Made by a program: the position numbers and the translations under genes. Under the pieces are notes generated by a model, which worked only from the letters and a program-made list of their open reading frames with translations, was not told the origin of the DNA and did not search any database. Positions 42,429-50,775 of a stretch of 64,000 nucleotides of DNA are shown here, in pieces. The number at the start of each line of letters is the position of its first letter. The first letter of the stretch is position 1. Source of the stretch: Kitasatospora sp. NBC_01250 (lineage in GTDB: Bacteria > Actinomycetota > Actinomycetes > Streptomycetales > Streptomycetaceae); the NCBI RefSeq assembly GCF_036226465.1, contig NZ_CP108476.1, positions 4,836,001-4,900,000 of the forward strand, written 5' to 3'.

Positions 42429-43361
42429 TCAGGGCACCAGGACGATCTTCCCGGTGGTGTGCCCCGTCGCGACCAACTCGTGCGCGCGCCAGGCCTGTTC
42501 CAGTGGCAGCGCGTGCTCCACGTGGCTGCGCAGCAGGCCGCGCTCGACCAGGTCGGCGAGCGCCTCCAGGCCCACCGGGTCCGGCTCGACGGAGATGCCG
42601 GTGAAGCGCTTGCCGTCCTGCTCGGCCGCCGCTTCGAGGGCGCGGTCGCCGCGGCCGACGGCGGAGAAGAGCAGGCCGCCGGGGCGCAGGGTGCGCAGCG
42701 AGCGGTAGGGGTAGTCGCCGCCGATGGTCTCGTAGACCAGGTCGACGTCCTTGACCCGCTCGGCGAAGTCCTCGGTGCGGTAGTCGATCAGCTCGTCGGC
42801 GCCGAACTCGCGCAGCAGCGCGTGCTTGGGCGCGCTCGCGGTGCCGATCACGTACGCGCCACGGGCCTTGGCGATCTGCAGCGCGAACAGGCCGACGCCG
42901 CCGGCGATCCCGTGGATCAGCACCCGGTCGCCGGGCTGCACGTCGGCCACGTCCACCAGGCCCTGCCAGGCGGTCAGGCCGGCCAGCGGGACGGCGGCGG
43001 CCTCCACGTGGCTCAGGCTCGGCGGCTTGAGCGCGAAGTGCCGTGAGGGGGCGGCGACGTACTCCGCGTAGGCGTTGGCGGCACGCGGGAAGAACGGCAT
43101 GCCGTAGACCTCGTCGCCGACCTTGAACCGGTTCACGCCGGGGACCACCTCGGTGACTACGCCGGAGACGTCCCAGCCCAGCGTGAACGGCGGCTGGCCG
43201 AGCAGCGCGAAGCCGCCGGAGCGGATGATGGTCTCCACCGGGTTGACCCCGGCCGCCTTGACCTCGACCACGATCTCGGTGGGCAGCGGCGTGGGCTTCG
43301 GCACCTCGGCGAGTTCGAGGACCTCGGGGCCGCCGAAGCGGTGCTGGACGATGGCGCGCAT
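42429..43361 (-). CDS. NADP-dependent quinone oxidoreductase (zinc-free MDR)
   Basis: A 310-residue medium-chain reductase: GroES-like half (EIVVEVKAAGVNPVETIIRS, FTLGWDVSGVVTEV) and a Rossmann half (GIAGGVGLFALQIAKARGAY). No catalytic zinc ligands are seen, so it is a QOR/enoyl-reductase type. ATG 43361 (MRAIVQHRFG start) has GAGAGGAATTGCC upstream. The decayed gene at 32862-33232 is of the same family. Confidence 0.9.
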   Translation of the reverse strand: MRAIVQHRFGGPEVLELAEVPKPTPLPTEIVVEVKAAGVNPVETIIRSGGFALLGQPPFTLGWDVSGVVTEVVPGVNRFKVGDEVYGMPFFPRAANAYAEYVAAPSRHFALKPPSLSHVEAAAVPLAGLTAWQGLVDVADVQPGDRVLIHGIAGGVGLFALQIAKARGAYVIGTASAPKHALLREFGADELIDYRTEDFAERVKDVDLVYETIGGDYPYRSLRTLRPGGLLFSAVGRGDRALEAAAEQDGKRFTGISVEPDPVGLEALADLVERGLLRSHVEHALPLEQAWRAHELVATGHTTGKIVLVP

Positions 43362-43750
43362 GGCAATTCCTCTCGGGGAGCAGCGGTGGGTAGCTCGACC
43401 GGAGCACACGGTAGTCAGAATGCCCCCACCCCACATGCCCCATTCGTAGCGATATCCGTGTCACCAAAGAGGCATCCCACCACCGGAAGAAAACCGGCGG
43501 ACCGTCGTCCGGGCGCTCTGTCACGGTCGAGGCCGACGGCCCGGCCGCGGGCCTGTGGTGCGACCCGGCGCGGCCACCTGCTGGGCCTGCCGGCGGCTCA
43601 CGACTGACACCTGCCGACGGCGGCGAAGGCGCTCGGCATCGGCGAAGCGGCGCTCGGGCTGCGGCTGGAGGCGGCCGGCTTCGGGCTGCTGCTGCGCCAG
43701 GACGTGCTCGATGGCTGCCGCCGGCGCGCCCGTGCGTAGGCTGGTGTGCC
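43362..43750. other. 389-bp region without a clear gene; possible decayed C-terminus
   Basis: The left 90 bases hold the oxidoreductase promoter (AT-richer around 43420-43470). On the plus strand at 43625-43739 an open frame reads ALGIGEAALGLRLEAAGFGL then LLRQDVLDGCRRRARA and a stop, which looks like a genuine C-terminus, but no start or upstream domain can be connected with it. Confidence 0.4.
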
Positions 43751-44182
43751 ATGGAGTTGATCGTCTGTGATGTGGCGCCCGGTCAGGTGGAGCTGGAGCG
43801 GGACGTCGCGCCGCTGATCCGGCTGCTGCGCCCCGGCCTCGGGCGCGGGGAGTTCGCCGCCTACGCCGCGGAGGCGCACGCCCAGGGCCTGGTCTTCACG
43901 GCCGCCTACGACCAGCGCGGGCGCTGCCTGGCGGTGGCGGCGCACCGGGTGCTGGCCACCAGCCGGGGGCGGCTGCTCTTCGTGGACGACCTGGTCACCG
44001 ACCCGGACGTGCGCTCCGGCGGGGTCGGGTCGCACCTGCTGGCCCAGCTGGCGGAGCGGGCCAAACAGGCCGGCTGCGTGCGCCTGGAGCTGGACTCGGG
44101 GGTGGCCAACCACGGCGCGCACCGCTTCTACCACGGGCGGCGGATGTCGATCGTGGCCTTCCACTTCGCCCACGAGCTCTGA
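43751..44182 (+). CDS. GNAT family N-acetyltransferase
   Basis: A 143-residue protein with GNAT motif A in LLFVDDLVTDPDVRSGGVGSHLL (acetyl-CoA binding R-S-G-G-V-G) and motif B in NHGAHRFYHGRRM. N-terminal AAYAAEAHAQG and a short strand-rich core are typical of small GNATs. ATG 43751. Substrate unknown. Confidence 0.88.
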   Translation: MELIVCDVAPGQVELERDVAPLIRLLRPGLGRGEFAAYAAEAHAQGLVFTAAYDQRGRCLAVAAHRVLATSRGRLLFVDDLVTDPDVRSGGVGSHLLAQLAERAKQAGCVRLELDSGVANHGAHRFYHGRRMSIVAFHFAHEL

Positions 44183-44236
44183 CCGGCGGCGTCGCGCGCC
44201 TGGCCGGATCCGTGCGAAGGGCCCTAGGGTACGCGC

Positions 44237-44620
44237 ATGCAGCTGCCGACTCCCGCGCGTGCCGCCAACGAGACCCTGGCGTTCCTGATCGAGCTGCTCG
44301 CCCTCGGCTCGCTCGCCTGGTGGGGCGCCCGGACGGGGCCGAACCTCGCCGTGCACCTGCTGCTGGCCATCGGCGCCCCGCTGCTGGCGGCCGTCCTGTG
44401 GGGCCGCTACGCCGCCCCCAGGGCCGCGGTGAAGCTGCCGCTGCCGGGCGTGCTGGCGGTCAAGGCGCTGGTCTTCGCCTGCGGGGCGGCGGCCCTGGCA
44501 GTGGTGGCCGGCCGGCCGTGGGGCCTGGCCTTCGCCCTGCTCGCGCTGGCGAACACGGCGCTGGCCACGGCCGACCGGCGCAGCTCCGAGTGGATCGGGA
44601 AGCTGGACAAGCGGAACTGA
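44237..44620 (+). CDS. YrdB-like (DUF2568) membrane protein
   Basis: A 127-residue protein with four membrane segments: LAFLIELLALGSLAWWGA, LAVHLLLAIGAPLLAAVLWG, VLAVKALVFACGAAALAVV and LAFALLALANTALAT. The NETLAFLIEL start and WGRYAAPRAAVKL after helix 2 match YrdB/DUF2568. Function unknown. Ends 7 bases from a convergent phosphatase gene. Confidence 0.85.
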   Translation: MQLPTPARAANETLAFLIELLALGSLAWWGARTGPNLAVHLLLAIGAPLLAAVLWGRYAAPRAAVKLPLPGVLAVKALVFACGAAALAVVAGRPWGLAFALLALANTALATADRRSSEWIGKLDKRN

Positions 44621-44627
44621 CGGGAGG

Positions 44628-45839
44628 TCAGTCCACCGGCAGCCGGGCCACCAGCAGCCGGCCCTCCATGGTCACCCCGCCGTCCATCGCCACGGCCAGC
44701 TCGTCCGCGTAGATGTAGGGCCCGGGCACGTACGGCCGCTCGCCGCTGTCCGAGTTCGCCTCGCCGGTCAGGTACGGGATCGGGCTGTGCCCGTGCACCA
44801 CCCGGTGGCCGCCGTAGGTGCCCAGCAGCTCGCCGGCCGCCAGCGGGCCGCCCGGGCCGCGGAAGGCGAACCGCTTGGTGAACCGGCGGAAGGCGTCCCA
44901 CCACTCGTCCGCGCCCTCGTCCGCGAGCAGGTCGTGGACGGCGTCGTTCACCTCGTCGATCGAGTTGCCGAACTCCAGGTACGCGGTGGTGTCCGAGTGC
45001 AGCAGCAGGTGGCCGTCCTCCAGCGCGATCGCCGGCAGCCGGGAGAGCCAGCTGATGTGGTGGCCCTGCAGCCGCTCCAGGTCGTGCTGCTGGCCGCCGT
45101 TGAGCAGCCAGGCGGCGCGGAACGAGGCGGTGCCGGCGGTGGACTGCACCGGCTCGTCGCCGTAGCGGTGGGCGCCCAGGAAGAGCAGTTCGTGATTGCC
45201 CATCAGGGCCCGGCAGTAGCCGCCGGCCGCGGCCGCCTCGGCGGCCAGCTGCATGACCAGGTCGATCACGCCGATGCCGTCGGGGCCGCGGTCGGTGAAG
45301 TCGCCGAGGAACCAGACCCGCGAGCGCCCGGCCGACCAGTGGCCGTCCGCGTCCACCAGGCCCTGCTGGTGCAGCGCCGCGAGCAGCTCGTCCAGGTACC
45401 CGTGCACGTCGCCGACCACGTAGAGCGGGCCGATCGGGCCCGGGTCGGCGGCCGGGGGCTGGTACGGCGTCGCGTACGGGTTCTCCTCGGTGATCGGCGG
45501 CCCCAGCTCGATGGTCGGCGGGTCGTCCTGGGCGGGGGCGTGCGCCGCCTCGCCACCCCGCTCGGCGGCCATGAAGGCGGCGTAGGCCGGTCCCTGCCCG
45601 CCGCCCGGTCCCTCGCCGTGGCCCGACACCGGCCAGTGCTGCTCCAGGTAGCGCGCACCGCCGTACCCGCTGTACGTGGCGTCCGGCCCGCCCGGGCTCG
45701 GTTCACCGGGCGAATCCTGGTACTCCGCGGGGGGGTTGGGCTCGAAGTACGAGCCGTACGGCAGCACGTCGAGGTCCTGCTGCGGGCGGGGGCCTGACTG
45801 GGGCAGCTCAGGCCCGGGGAAGCGGTCCTCGGGTGTCAT
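44628..45839 (-). CDS. PPP-type metallophosphoesterase
   Basis: A 403-residue protein: about 130 Pro/Gly-rich, acidic, disordered residues, then a calcineurin-like phosphatase with VVGDVHGYLDELLAAL, WFLGDFTDRGPDGI, LMGNHELLFL and VVHGHSPI, giving the complete set of two-metal ligands. ATG 45839 is used; an upstream in-frame ATG would add 18 residues. It may be a protein or diadenosine-tetraphosphate phosphatase (ApaH-like). Confidence 0.9.
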   Translation of the reverse strand: MTPEDRFPGPELPQSGPRPQQDLDVLPYGSYFEPNPPAEYQDSPGEPSPGGPDATYSGYGGARYLEQHWPVSGHGEGPGGGQGPAYAAFMAAERGGEAAHAPAQDDPPTIELGPPITEENPYATPYQPPAADPGPIGPLYVVGDVHGYLDELLAALHQQGLVDADGHWSAGRSRVWFLGDFTDRGPDGIGVIDLVMQLAAEAAAAGGYCRALMGNHELLFLGAHRYGDEPVQSTAGTASFRAAWLLNGGQQHDLERLQGHHISWLSRLPAIALEDGHLLLHSDTTAYLEFGNSIDEVNDAVHDLLADEGADEWWDAFRRFTKRFAFRGPGGPLAAGELLGTYGGHRVVHGHSPIPYLTGEANSDSGERPYVPGPYIYADELAVAMDGGVTMEGRLLVARLPVD

Positions 45840-45945
45840 CCGCCCATCATAGGAAGAGCCCTCTCCCGTCGTCCTCACCCGGTCGGTATCCAATCCTCGC
45901 GCAGGCGGCTGCCGTCGCCGCCATCGGGGTGCCGGCCGACCGGGT

Positions 45946-47103
45946 TCAGACCTCGCCGGGCGCGCGCGGCGGGCTGACGGTCGTTCGGGGACTGCGCCGT
46001 TGCGAGGAGGCCCGCACGATCAACTCGGTGGGCATCAGGGTGCCCGGCGGCGGTCCGGTGCCGGCGGTGCGGTAGCGGGGCGGGAAGAGCCGGGCGATGT
46101 CGACGCCGGTGCCCGAGTCGACCCCCTCGATCGCGTCGATCAGCAGGTTGACGACGGTGGTGCCGATCCGGCGCGGCTTGAGCGACAGGGTGGTGATCGG
46201 CGGCTCGGTGCCCGCGTAGACGTCGCTCTCGCTGCAGCAGACCAGCAGCAGGTCCTCGGGCACCCGCAGGCCGTAGCGGCGGGCGGCGGCCAGCAGGTCG
46301 GTGCCGTTGGGGTCGAAGAGCCCGTAGACGGCGTCCGGGCGGTCGGGGCGGGCCAGCAGCCGGTCGGCGGCCACCGCCCCGGCGGCCGGGTCGTGCGCGG
46401 GGTAGGTCTCGTAGACCGGCTCCTGGCCGACCCGGTCGCACCAGCCGAGGTAGGCGTCGGTGGAGAGCCGGGTGTAGGTGTCGGTGCTGGTGCCGGTGAG
46501 CAGGCCGATCCGGCGCGCGCCCGCCTCGCTGAGGTGGTCCAGGATGCCCAGCACGGCGGCCTCGTGGTCGTTGTCCACCCAGGCGGTGACCGGGCAGTTG
46601 CCCGGCTTGCCGTCGCTCACCACCGGGACGCCGGACCGGTAGAGCTCGCTGACCAGCGGATCCTGGTCGGCGGGGTCGATCACCACGGTGCCGTCCAGCG
46701 CCACGTTGCTCCACACGTCGTGCCGGGAGGAGGCGGGCAGCACCACCAGCGCGTAGCCGCGGCCGAGGGCGGCGCTGGTGGCGGCCCTGGCCATCTCGGC
46801 GAAGTAGGCGAACTCGGTGAAGGTGAAGGGTTCCTCGCCGTAGGTGGTGACGGTCAGGCCGATCAGGCCGGACCGGCCGGTGCGCAGCGTGCGGGCGGCG
46901 GCGGACGGCCGGTAGCCGAGGCGCTCGGCGACCTCGCGCACCCGGCTGCGGGTTTCGTCGGGCAGACGGCCCTTCCCGTTCAGGGCGTCCGAGACGGTGG
47001 TGATCGACACTCCGGCGGCTGCTGCCACATCCCGGATGCCGGCCCGTTCCAGACGTCGTGAGGTAGGGGGTCGCCGACCGCTCTGATTGGCTGCTGCTGT
47101 CAT
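45946..47103 (-). CDS. LacI family transcriptional regulator
   Basis: A 385-residue regulator: HTH at residues 23-43 (IRDVAAAAGVSITTVSDALN) with hinge ETRSRVREVAERLGYRPSAAAR, then a periplasmic-binding-like sugar domain (GLIGLTVTTYGEEP, GCLLTGTSTDT-type core). ATG 47103. No sugar-transport or catabolic genes are adjacent, so the effector and targets are unknown; hisC is divergent. Confidence 0.9.
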   Translation of the reverse strand: MTAAANQSGRRPPTSRRLERAGIRDVAAAAGVSITTVSDALNGKGRLPDETRSRVREVAERLGYRPSAAARTLRTGRSGLIGLTVTTYGEEPFTFTEFAYFAEMARAATSAALGRGYALVVLPASSRHDVWSNVALDGTVVIDPADQDPLVSELYRSGVPVVSDGKPGNCPVTAWVDNDHEAAVLGILDHLSEAGARRIGLLTGTSTDTYTRLSTDAYLGWCDRVGQEPVYETYPAHDPAAGAVAADRLLARPDRPDAVYGLFDPNGTDLLAAARRYGLRVPEDLLLVCCSESDVYAGTEPPITTLSLKPRRIGTTVVNLLIDAIEGVDSGTGVDIARLFPPRYRTAGTGPPPGTLMPTELIVRASSQRRSPRTTVSPPRAPGEV

Positions 47104-47467
47104 GGCGGACCGATCGTATGGTGCGTCAGCTCGTCGCTGAACCACGGCGGATCGGCTCGCCGGAGCGGTCAGAAGATACGTTTCTCCATGTCCGCCGCTC
47201 GTCTCACTCCTTGGATCAGTGGTCTGATTTCGGCCGATTACCTCTGACATGTGCCATAGGAACGAGGCACAATGGCTGATCCGCAGTGGTGACCTGGCCG
47301 GACAACTCACCCGCACGGGTGAGCGCGCTCGGTATCGTTCTGGGCACCCGACCGGGGACAGGAGTCCGCGCACGCGACCGGCGCGCAACCGAGCGCCGGG
47401 GGCGCGCGGGCGGCGACGGGCGTGCCCCACCAGGCAGTCCCGGACAGTGACGAAGGAGAGCACCACC
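47104..47467. other. 364-bp divergent region between lacI-type and hisC genes
   Basis: No gene is seen. It includes a perfect 18-base palindrome CTCACCCG-CA-CGGGTGAG (47306-47323), 144 bases before hisC, which may be an operator or leader hairpin, and an AT-richer block at 47215-47275 where a promoter is likely. Confidence 0.55.
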
Positions 47468-48556
47468 GTGAGCGGTACGGCAGCGCAGGGCCCGCGGCTT
47501 CGGCCGAGCCTCGACGGTATCCCCACCTACAAGCCCGGCAAGCCCGCCGGCGCCGACGCGTTCAAGCTGTCCTCCAACGAGAACCCCTACGAGCCGCTGC
47601 CCGGCGTGCTGGAGGCCGCGCTGGCCGCCGCCGGCTCGTTCAACCGCTACCCCGACATGGCCGTCACCGAGCTGACCGGCGAGCTGGCGCAGCGCTTCGA
47701 CGTGCCCGCCGAGCACATTTCCACCGGCCCCGGCTCGGTGGGCGTGGCCCAGTCGCTGGTCTCGGCCACGGCCGGCCCCGGCGACGAGGTGATCTTCGCC
47801 TGGCGCTCCTTCGAGGCCTACCCGATCATCGTCCAGGTGGCCGGGGCCACCCCGGTGCCGGTCCCGCTGACCGCCACCGAGGAGCACGACCTCGACGCGA
47901 TGCTCGCCGCGATCACCCCGCGGACCCGGCTGATCTTCGTCTGCAACCCGAACAACCCGACCGGCGCCGCGATCCACACCGCCGAGCTGGAGCGGTTCCT
48001 GGACGCCGTGCCGAGCGACATCCTGGTCGTGATCGACGAGGCCTACCGCGAGTTCATCCGCGACGAGCGGATCCCGGACGGCGTCGAGCTCTACCGGGAG
48101 CGGCCCAACGTCGCGGTGCTGCGCACCTTCTCCAAGGCGTACGGCCTGGCCGGCCTGCGGGTCGGCTTCGCCATCGCGCACGAGGACGTGGCCACCGCGC
48201 TGCGCAAGACCGCCCTGCCGTTCGGTGTCAGCCAGCTCGCCCAGGACGCGGCGGTCGCCTCGCTGCGCGCCGAGGACGCGCTGATGGTGCGGGTCGAGGC
48301 GCTGGTCGGCGAGCGCACCCGGGTGCTGGCGGCGCTGACCGCCCAGGGCTGGCCGGTGGTGGACTCGCAGGCCAACTTCGTCTGGCTGCGCCTGGGCGAG
48401 CAGACCCTGGACTTCGCCGCGACCTGCGCGGCGGCCGGCGTGATCGTGCGGCCGTTCCCGGGCGAGGGCGTGCGGGTGACGATCGGCGAGGTGGCGGGCA
48501 ACGACCTGTTCCTCGCGGCGGCGGAGGCGTTCCGCAAGGAGCTGCTCGCGGGCTGA
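47468..48556 (+). CDS. hisC: Histidinol-phosphate/aromatic aminotransferase
   Basis: A 362-residue PLP enzyme of aminotransferase class I/II: substrate-side LSSNENPYEPLPGV, NPNNPTGAAIHTAEL, DEAYREFIRDE, and the Schiff-base lysine in TFSKAYGLAGLRVG (K223), with the final VRPFPGEGVRVTIG arginine. GTG 47468 has AAGGAGAG upstream. The family includes HisC and the actinobacterial phenylalanine aminotransferase Pat; no other his genes are near, so Pat is at least as likely. Confidence 0.88.
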   Translation: MSGTAAQGPRLRPSLDGIPTYKPGKPAGADAFKLSSNENPYEPLPGVLEAALAAAGSFNRYPDMAVTELTGELAQRFDVPAEHISTGPGSVGVAQSLVSATAGPGDEVIFAWRSFEAYPIIVQVAGATPVPVPLTATEEHDLDAMLAAITPRTRLIFVCNPNNPTGAAIHTAELERFLDAVPSDILVVIDEAYREFIRDERIPDGVELYRERPNVAVLRTFSKAYGLAGLRVGFAIAHEDVATALRKTALPFGVSQLAQDAAVASLRAEDALMVRVEALVGERTRVLAALTAQGWPVVDSQANFVWLRLGEQTLDFAATCAAAGVIVRPFPGEGVRVTIGEVAGNDLFLAAAEAFRKELLAG

Positions 48557-48586
48557 GGCCCCGCCGAGCCCCCGGGCTGCGGGGCC
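48557..48586. terminator. Possible terminator between hisC and MocR genes
   Basis: GGCCCCGC and GCGGGGCC form an 8-bp stem with a 14-base loop directly after hisC. Confidence 0.45.
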
Positions 48587-48600
48587 GGCCGGCGCGCCGG

Positions 48601-50021
48601 TCAGCCCCGCAGCAGCTCCGCCAGCACCGCGAGGCCGTCGGCCAGCGCGGACCGGCCGGGGGTGGCGTAGCTGACCACCAGCGCGGGGGCGGCCGGTGCC
48701 GGGTCCACCCGCAGCGCCGCCTCCTGCGCGCCGAGTGCCGCCCGCCGCGCACCAGCACCCGGCGCCGGGCCGCCTCGCGCACCAGCGCCTGCTCGTCCAC
48801 GCCCGCCGGCAGCCGCAGGTAGGCCTGCAGCCCGCCTTCGCCCGCCCCGGCGCCGGTGAGCCCGCCGAGCCCCGCGAACGCCTCGCGCACCAGCGTCCGC
48901 CGCTCGGCCAGTTCCGTGCCGAGCCGGCGCAGGTGCCGGTCCAGGCCGCCGGTGTCCAGGAACCGGGCCAGGGTCAGCTGTTCCAGCCCCGAGCAGCCCA
49001 GGTCCCAGCCCACCCGGACGCCCTCCAGCTCGCCCATCAGCTGCGGCGGCCCGGCCAGCCAGCCCAGCCGCAGCGCCGGGGCCAGCGTCTTGCTGGTGGT
49101 GCCCGCGTGGACCACCCGGTCCGGGTCCAGCGACTGGAGCGCCGGGCGGCGCCGTCCGGCGGGTTGGAAGGCGCCGTCGAAGTCGTCCTCGATCACCAGG
49201 CCGCCGGCCCGTGCGGCCCAGTCGACGAGCTCGGCCCGGCGCCGGTCGCTCAGCGGGACGGCGGTGGGGAACTGGTTGCCGGGCGTGACCAGCACCGCCC
49301 GGGCGCCGCTGCGCGCCAGCGCGTCCACCCGCAGGCCCTCGCCGTCCACCGGGATGCCCAGCACGGCCAGTCCCGAGCTGCGGATGAAGTCGCGCTGGCC
49401 GGGGTGGCTCGGGTCCTCCACCGCGACGCGGTCCAGGCCGCGCGCCTTCAGCACCTGGCAGAGCAGCGCGAGCCCCTGGGCGAAACCGCTGGTCACCATC
49501 ACGTCCGTCGCCGCCACCCGCACCCCGCGCACCCGGCCCAGGTGGCCCGCCAGGACCTGGCGCAGCAGCGGGTGGCCCGCTGTCGGCCCGTAGCCGAGCC
49601 CGCTCGCGTCCGCCTGCCGGATCACCGCGGCGGCGCAGCGCAGCCAGTCCCGGTGCGGGAAGGAGCGCACCGCGCCGGTGCCGGTGCGCAGGTCGCACAG
49701 GGCCGGATCGGCCGCCGGTGGCGGGCCGGGAGCGGTGAGCGCGGAGCGGGTCTCGGCCCGCAGTTGCCGGGGCGGTGCGGCGACCCGGCTGCCGGAGCCC
49801 TGGCGGGTGGTCAGGTAGCCCTCGGCGGTCAGCTGCGCGTAGGCCTCCACCAGGACGCTGCGCGAGACGCCGAGGTCGGCGCAGAGGCTGCGGCTGGACG
49901 GCAGCCGGGTTCCCGGGCGCAGCGTGCCGTCACTGATCGCCTGCCGGATCCCGTCGCGCACCTGGGCGGCCAGCGGGCGCCCGCAGTCGCGGTCGAGGGT
50001 CAGTGCGAGCTGCCAGGACAT
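48601..50021 (-). pseudogene. Frameshifted MocR-type (GntR-aminotransferase) regulator
   Basis: An N-terminal GntR HTH (RQAISDGTLRPGTRLPSSRS, SRSVLVEAYAQLTAEGYLTT) is joined to a class I aminotransferase-like domain with TSKTLAPALRLGW holding the PLP lysine (about K311). The open frame runs to about 48750 (EAARRRVLVRG), after which the expected C-terminus (ALGAQEAALRVDP, then VVSYATPGRSALADGLAVL) continues in another frame to TGA at 48601. A one-base loss around 48730-48752 would explain it; a sequencing error in this G/C-rich stretch is equally possible. Intact length would be about 473 residues. Confidence 0.85.
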
Positions 50022-50046
50022 CGCGGCCCTCCTTCGTCGCGGGTGC

Positions 50047-50442
50047 TCAGTGCCCGGTGGCCGCCCGCTCGGCCGCGCTGCGCAGGACGCACAGCTCGTT
50101 GCCCTCGGGGTCGGCCAGCACGGCCCAGCCGGTGCCGTCGGGGTTGCGGCGGTCGTCGAGCAGGGTGGCGCCGAGGGCGAGCAGGCGGGCGACCTCCTCG
50201 TCGCGGCTGCGGTCCGTGGGCTGCAGGTCCAGGTGGATCCGGTTCTTCACGGTCTTGCCTTCGGGGACGGGCAGGAAGAGCAGGTTGCCCGCGTCCGTCC
50301 CGTCGAGCGGCGCCAGCAGGTACTCCGGCTCGCTCTCGGTGCCGTCGTTGACCACCGGCCGGCCGGTCACCTGCTGCCAGAAGGCGGCCACGGCCGCGGG
50401 GTCGGCGCAGTCGAAGGTGATGCTGCGGACGAGGGATGACAA
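50047..50442 (-). CDS. VOC (glyoxalase/bleomycin resistance) family protein
   Basis: A 131-residue protein with two beta-alpha-beta-beta-beta modules: SITFDCADPAAVAAFWQQVT and NRIHLDLQPTDRSRDEEVAR, ending WAVLADPEGNELCVL, where H, E and the final E place metal ligands. TTG 50442 has GGAG six bases upstream. Likely a small-molecule-binding or detoxifying protein; substrate unknown. Confidence 0.87.
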   Translation of the reverse strand: MSSLVRSITFDCADPAAVAAFWQQVTGRPVVNDGTESEPEYLLAPLDGTDAGNLLFLPVPEGKTVKNRIHLDLQPTDRSRDEEVARLLALGATLLDDRRNPDGTGWAVLADPEGNELCVLRSAAERAATGH

Positions 50443-50775
50443 GGCGGGCTCCTGTTCGCCGACGGGGGCTGCCCGTCATCATGGCAGACCGTCAACTCGC
50501 CGCCCGGGCCACGGGCGTTCGAGGTCTGCTAGCGTCCTGTCATCGGGTCGCTGCGGAACGCAGTGGGCCGCGGTGGGCGCGCGGCCGGGGCGGCGTGAAC
50601 GCGCCGCCCGAGATGGCTGGGAAGTTCCTGGGGATTGCATTGAGGGCGATCTGAGAATGCCCTGCCTTATGCCCCTTTTGTCGCTGTCTGACGTGATCGC
50701 CGGGCACGCCTGCCCCAGCGTCCCCCCAGGTGGCGCCCAGTCCTTCGCAAGAGCACCCGGCGACGCTTGTGCGTC
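50443..50775. other. 333-bp intergenic region before the macA-like gene
   Basis: No gene is supported. It contains an AT-richer patch at 50620-50690 (GGGATTGCATTGAGG then TGCCTTATGCCCCTTTTGTCG) where the macA-type promoter probably lies. No clear operator palindrome is seen. Confidence 0.5.

Noticed and set aside
43555..43739. Possible gene fragment before the GNAT gene
   Set aside because: Only a C-terminus-like stretch is open; no start, ribosome site or recognisable domain, so it is noted in the region description but not called.
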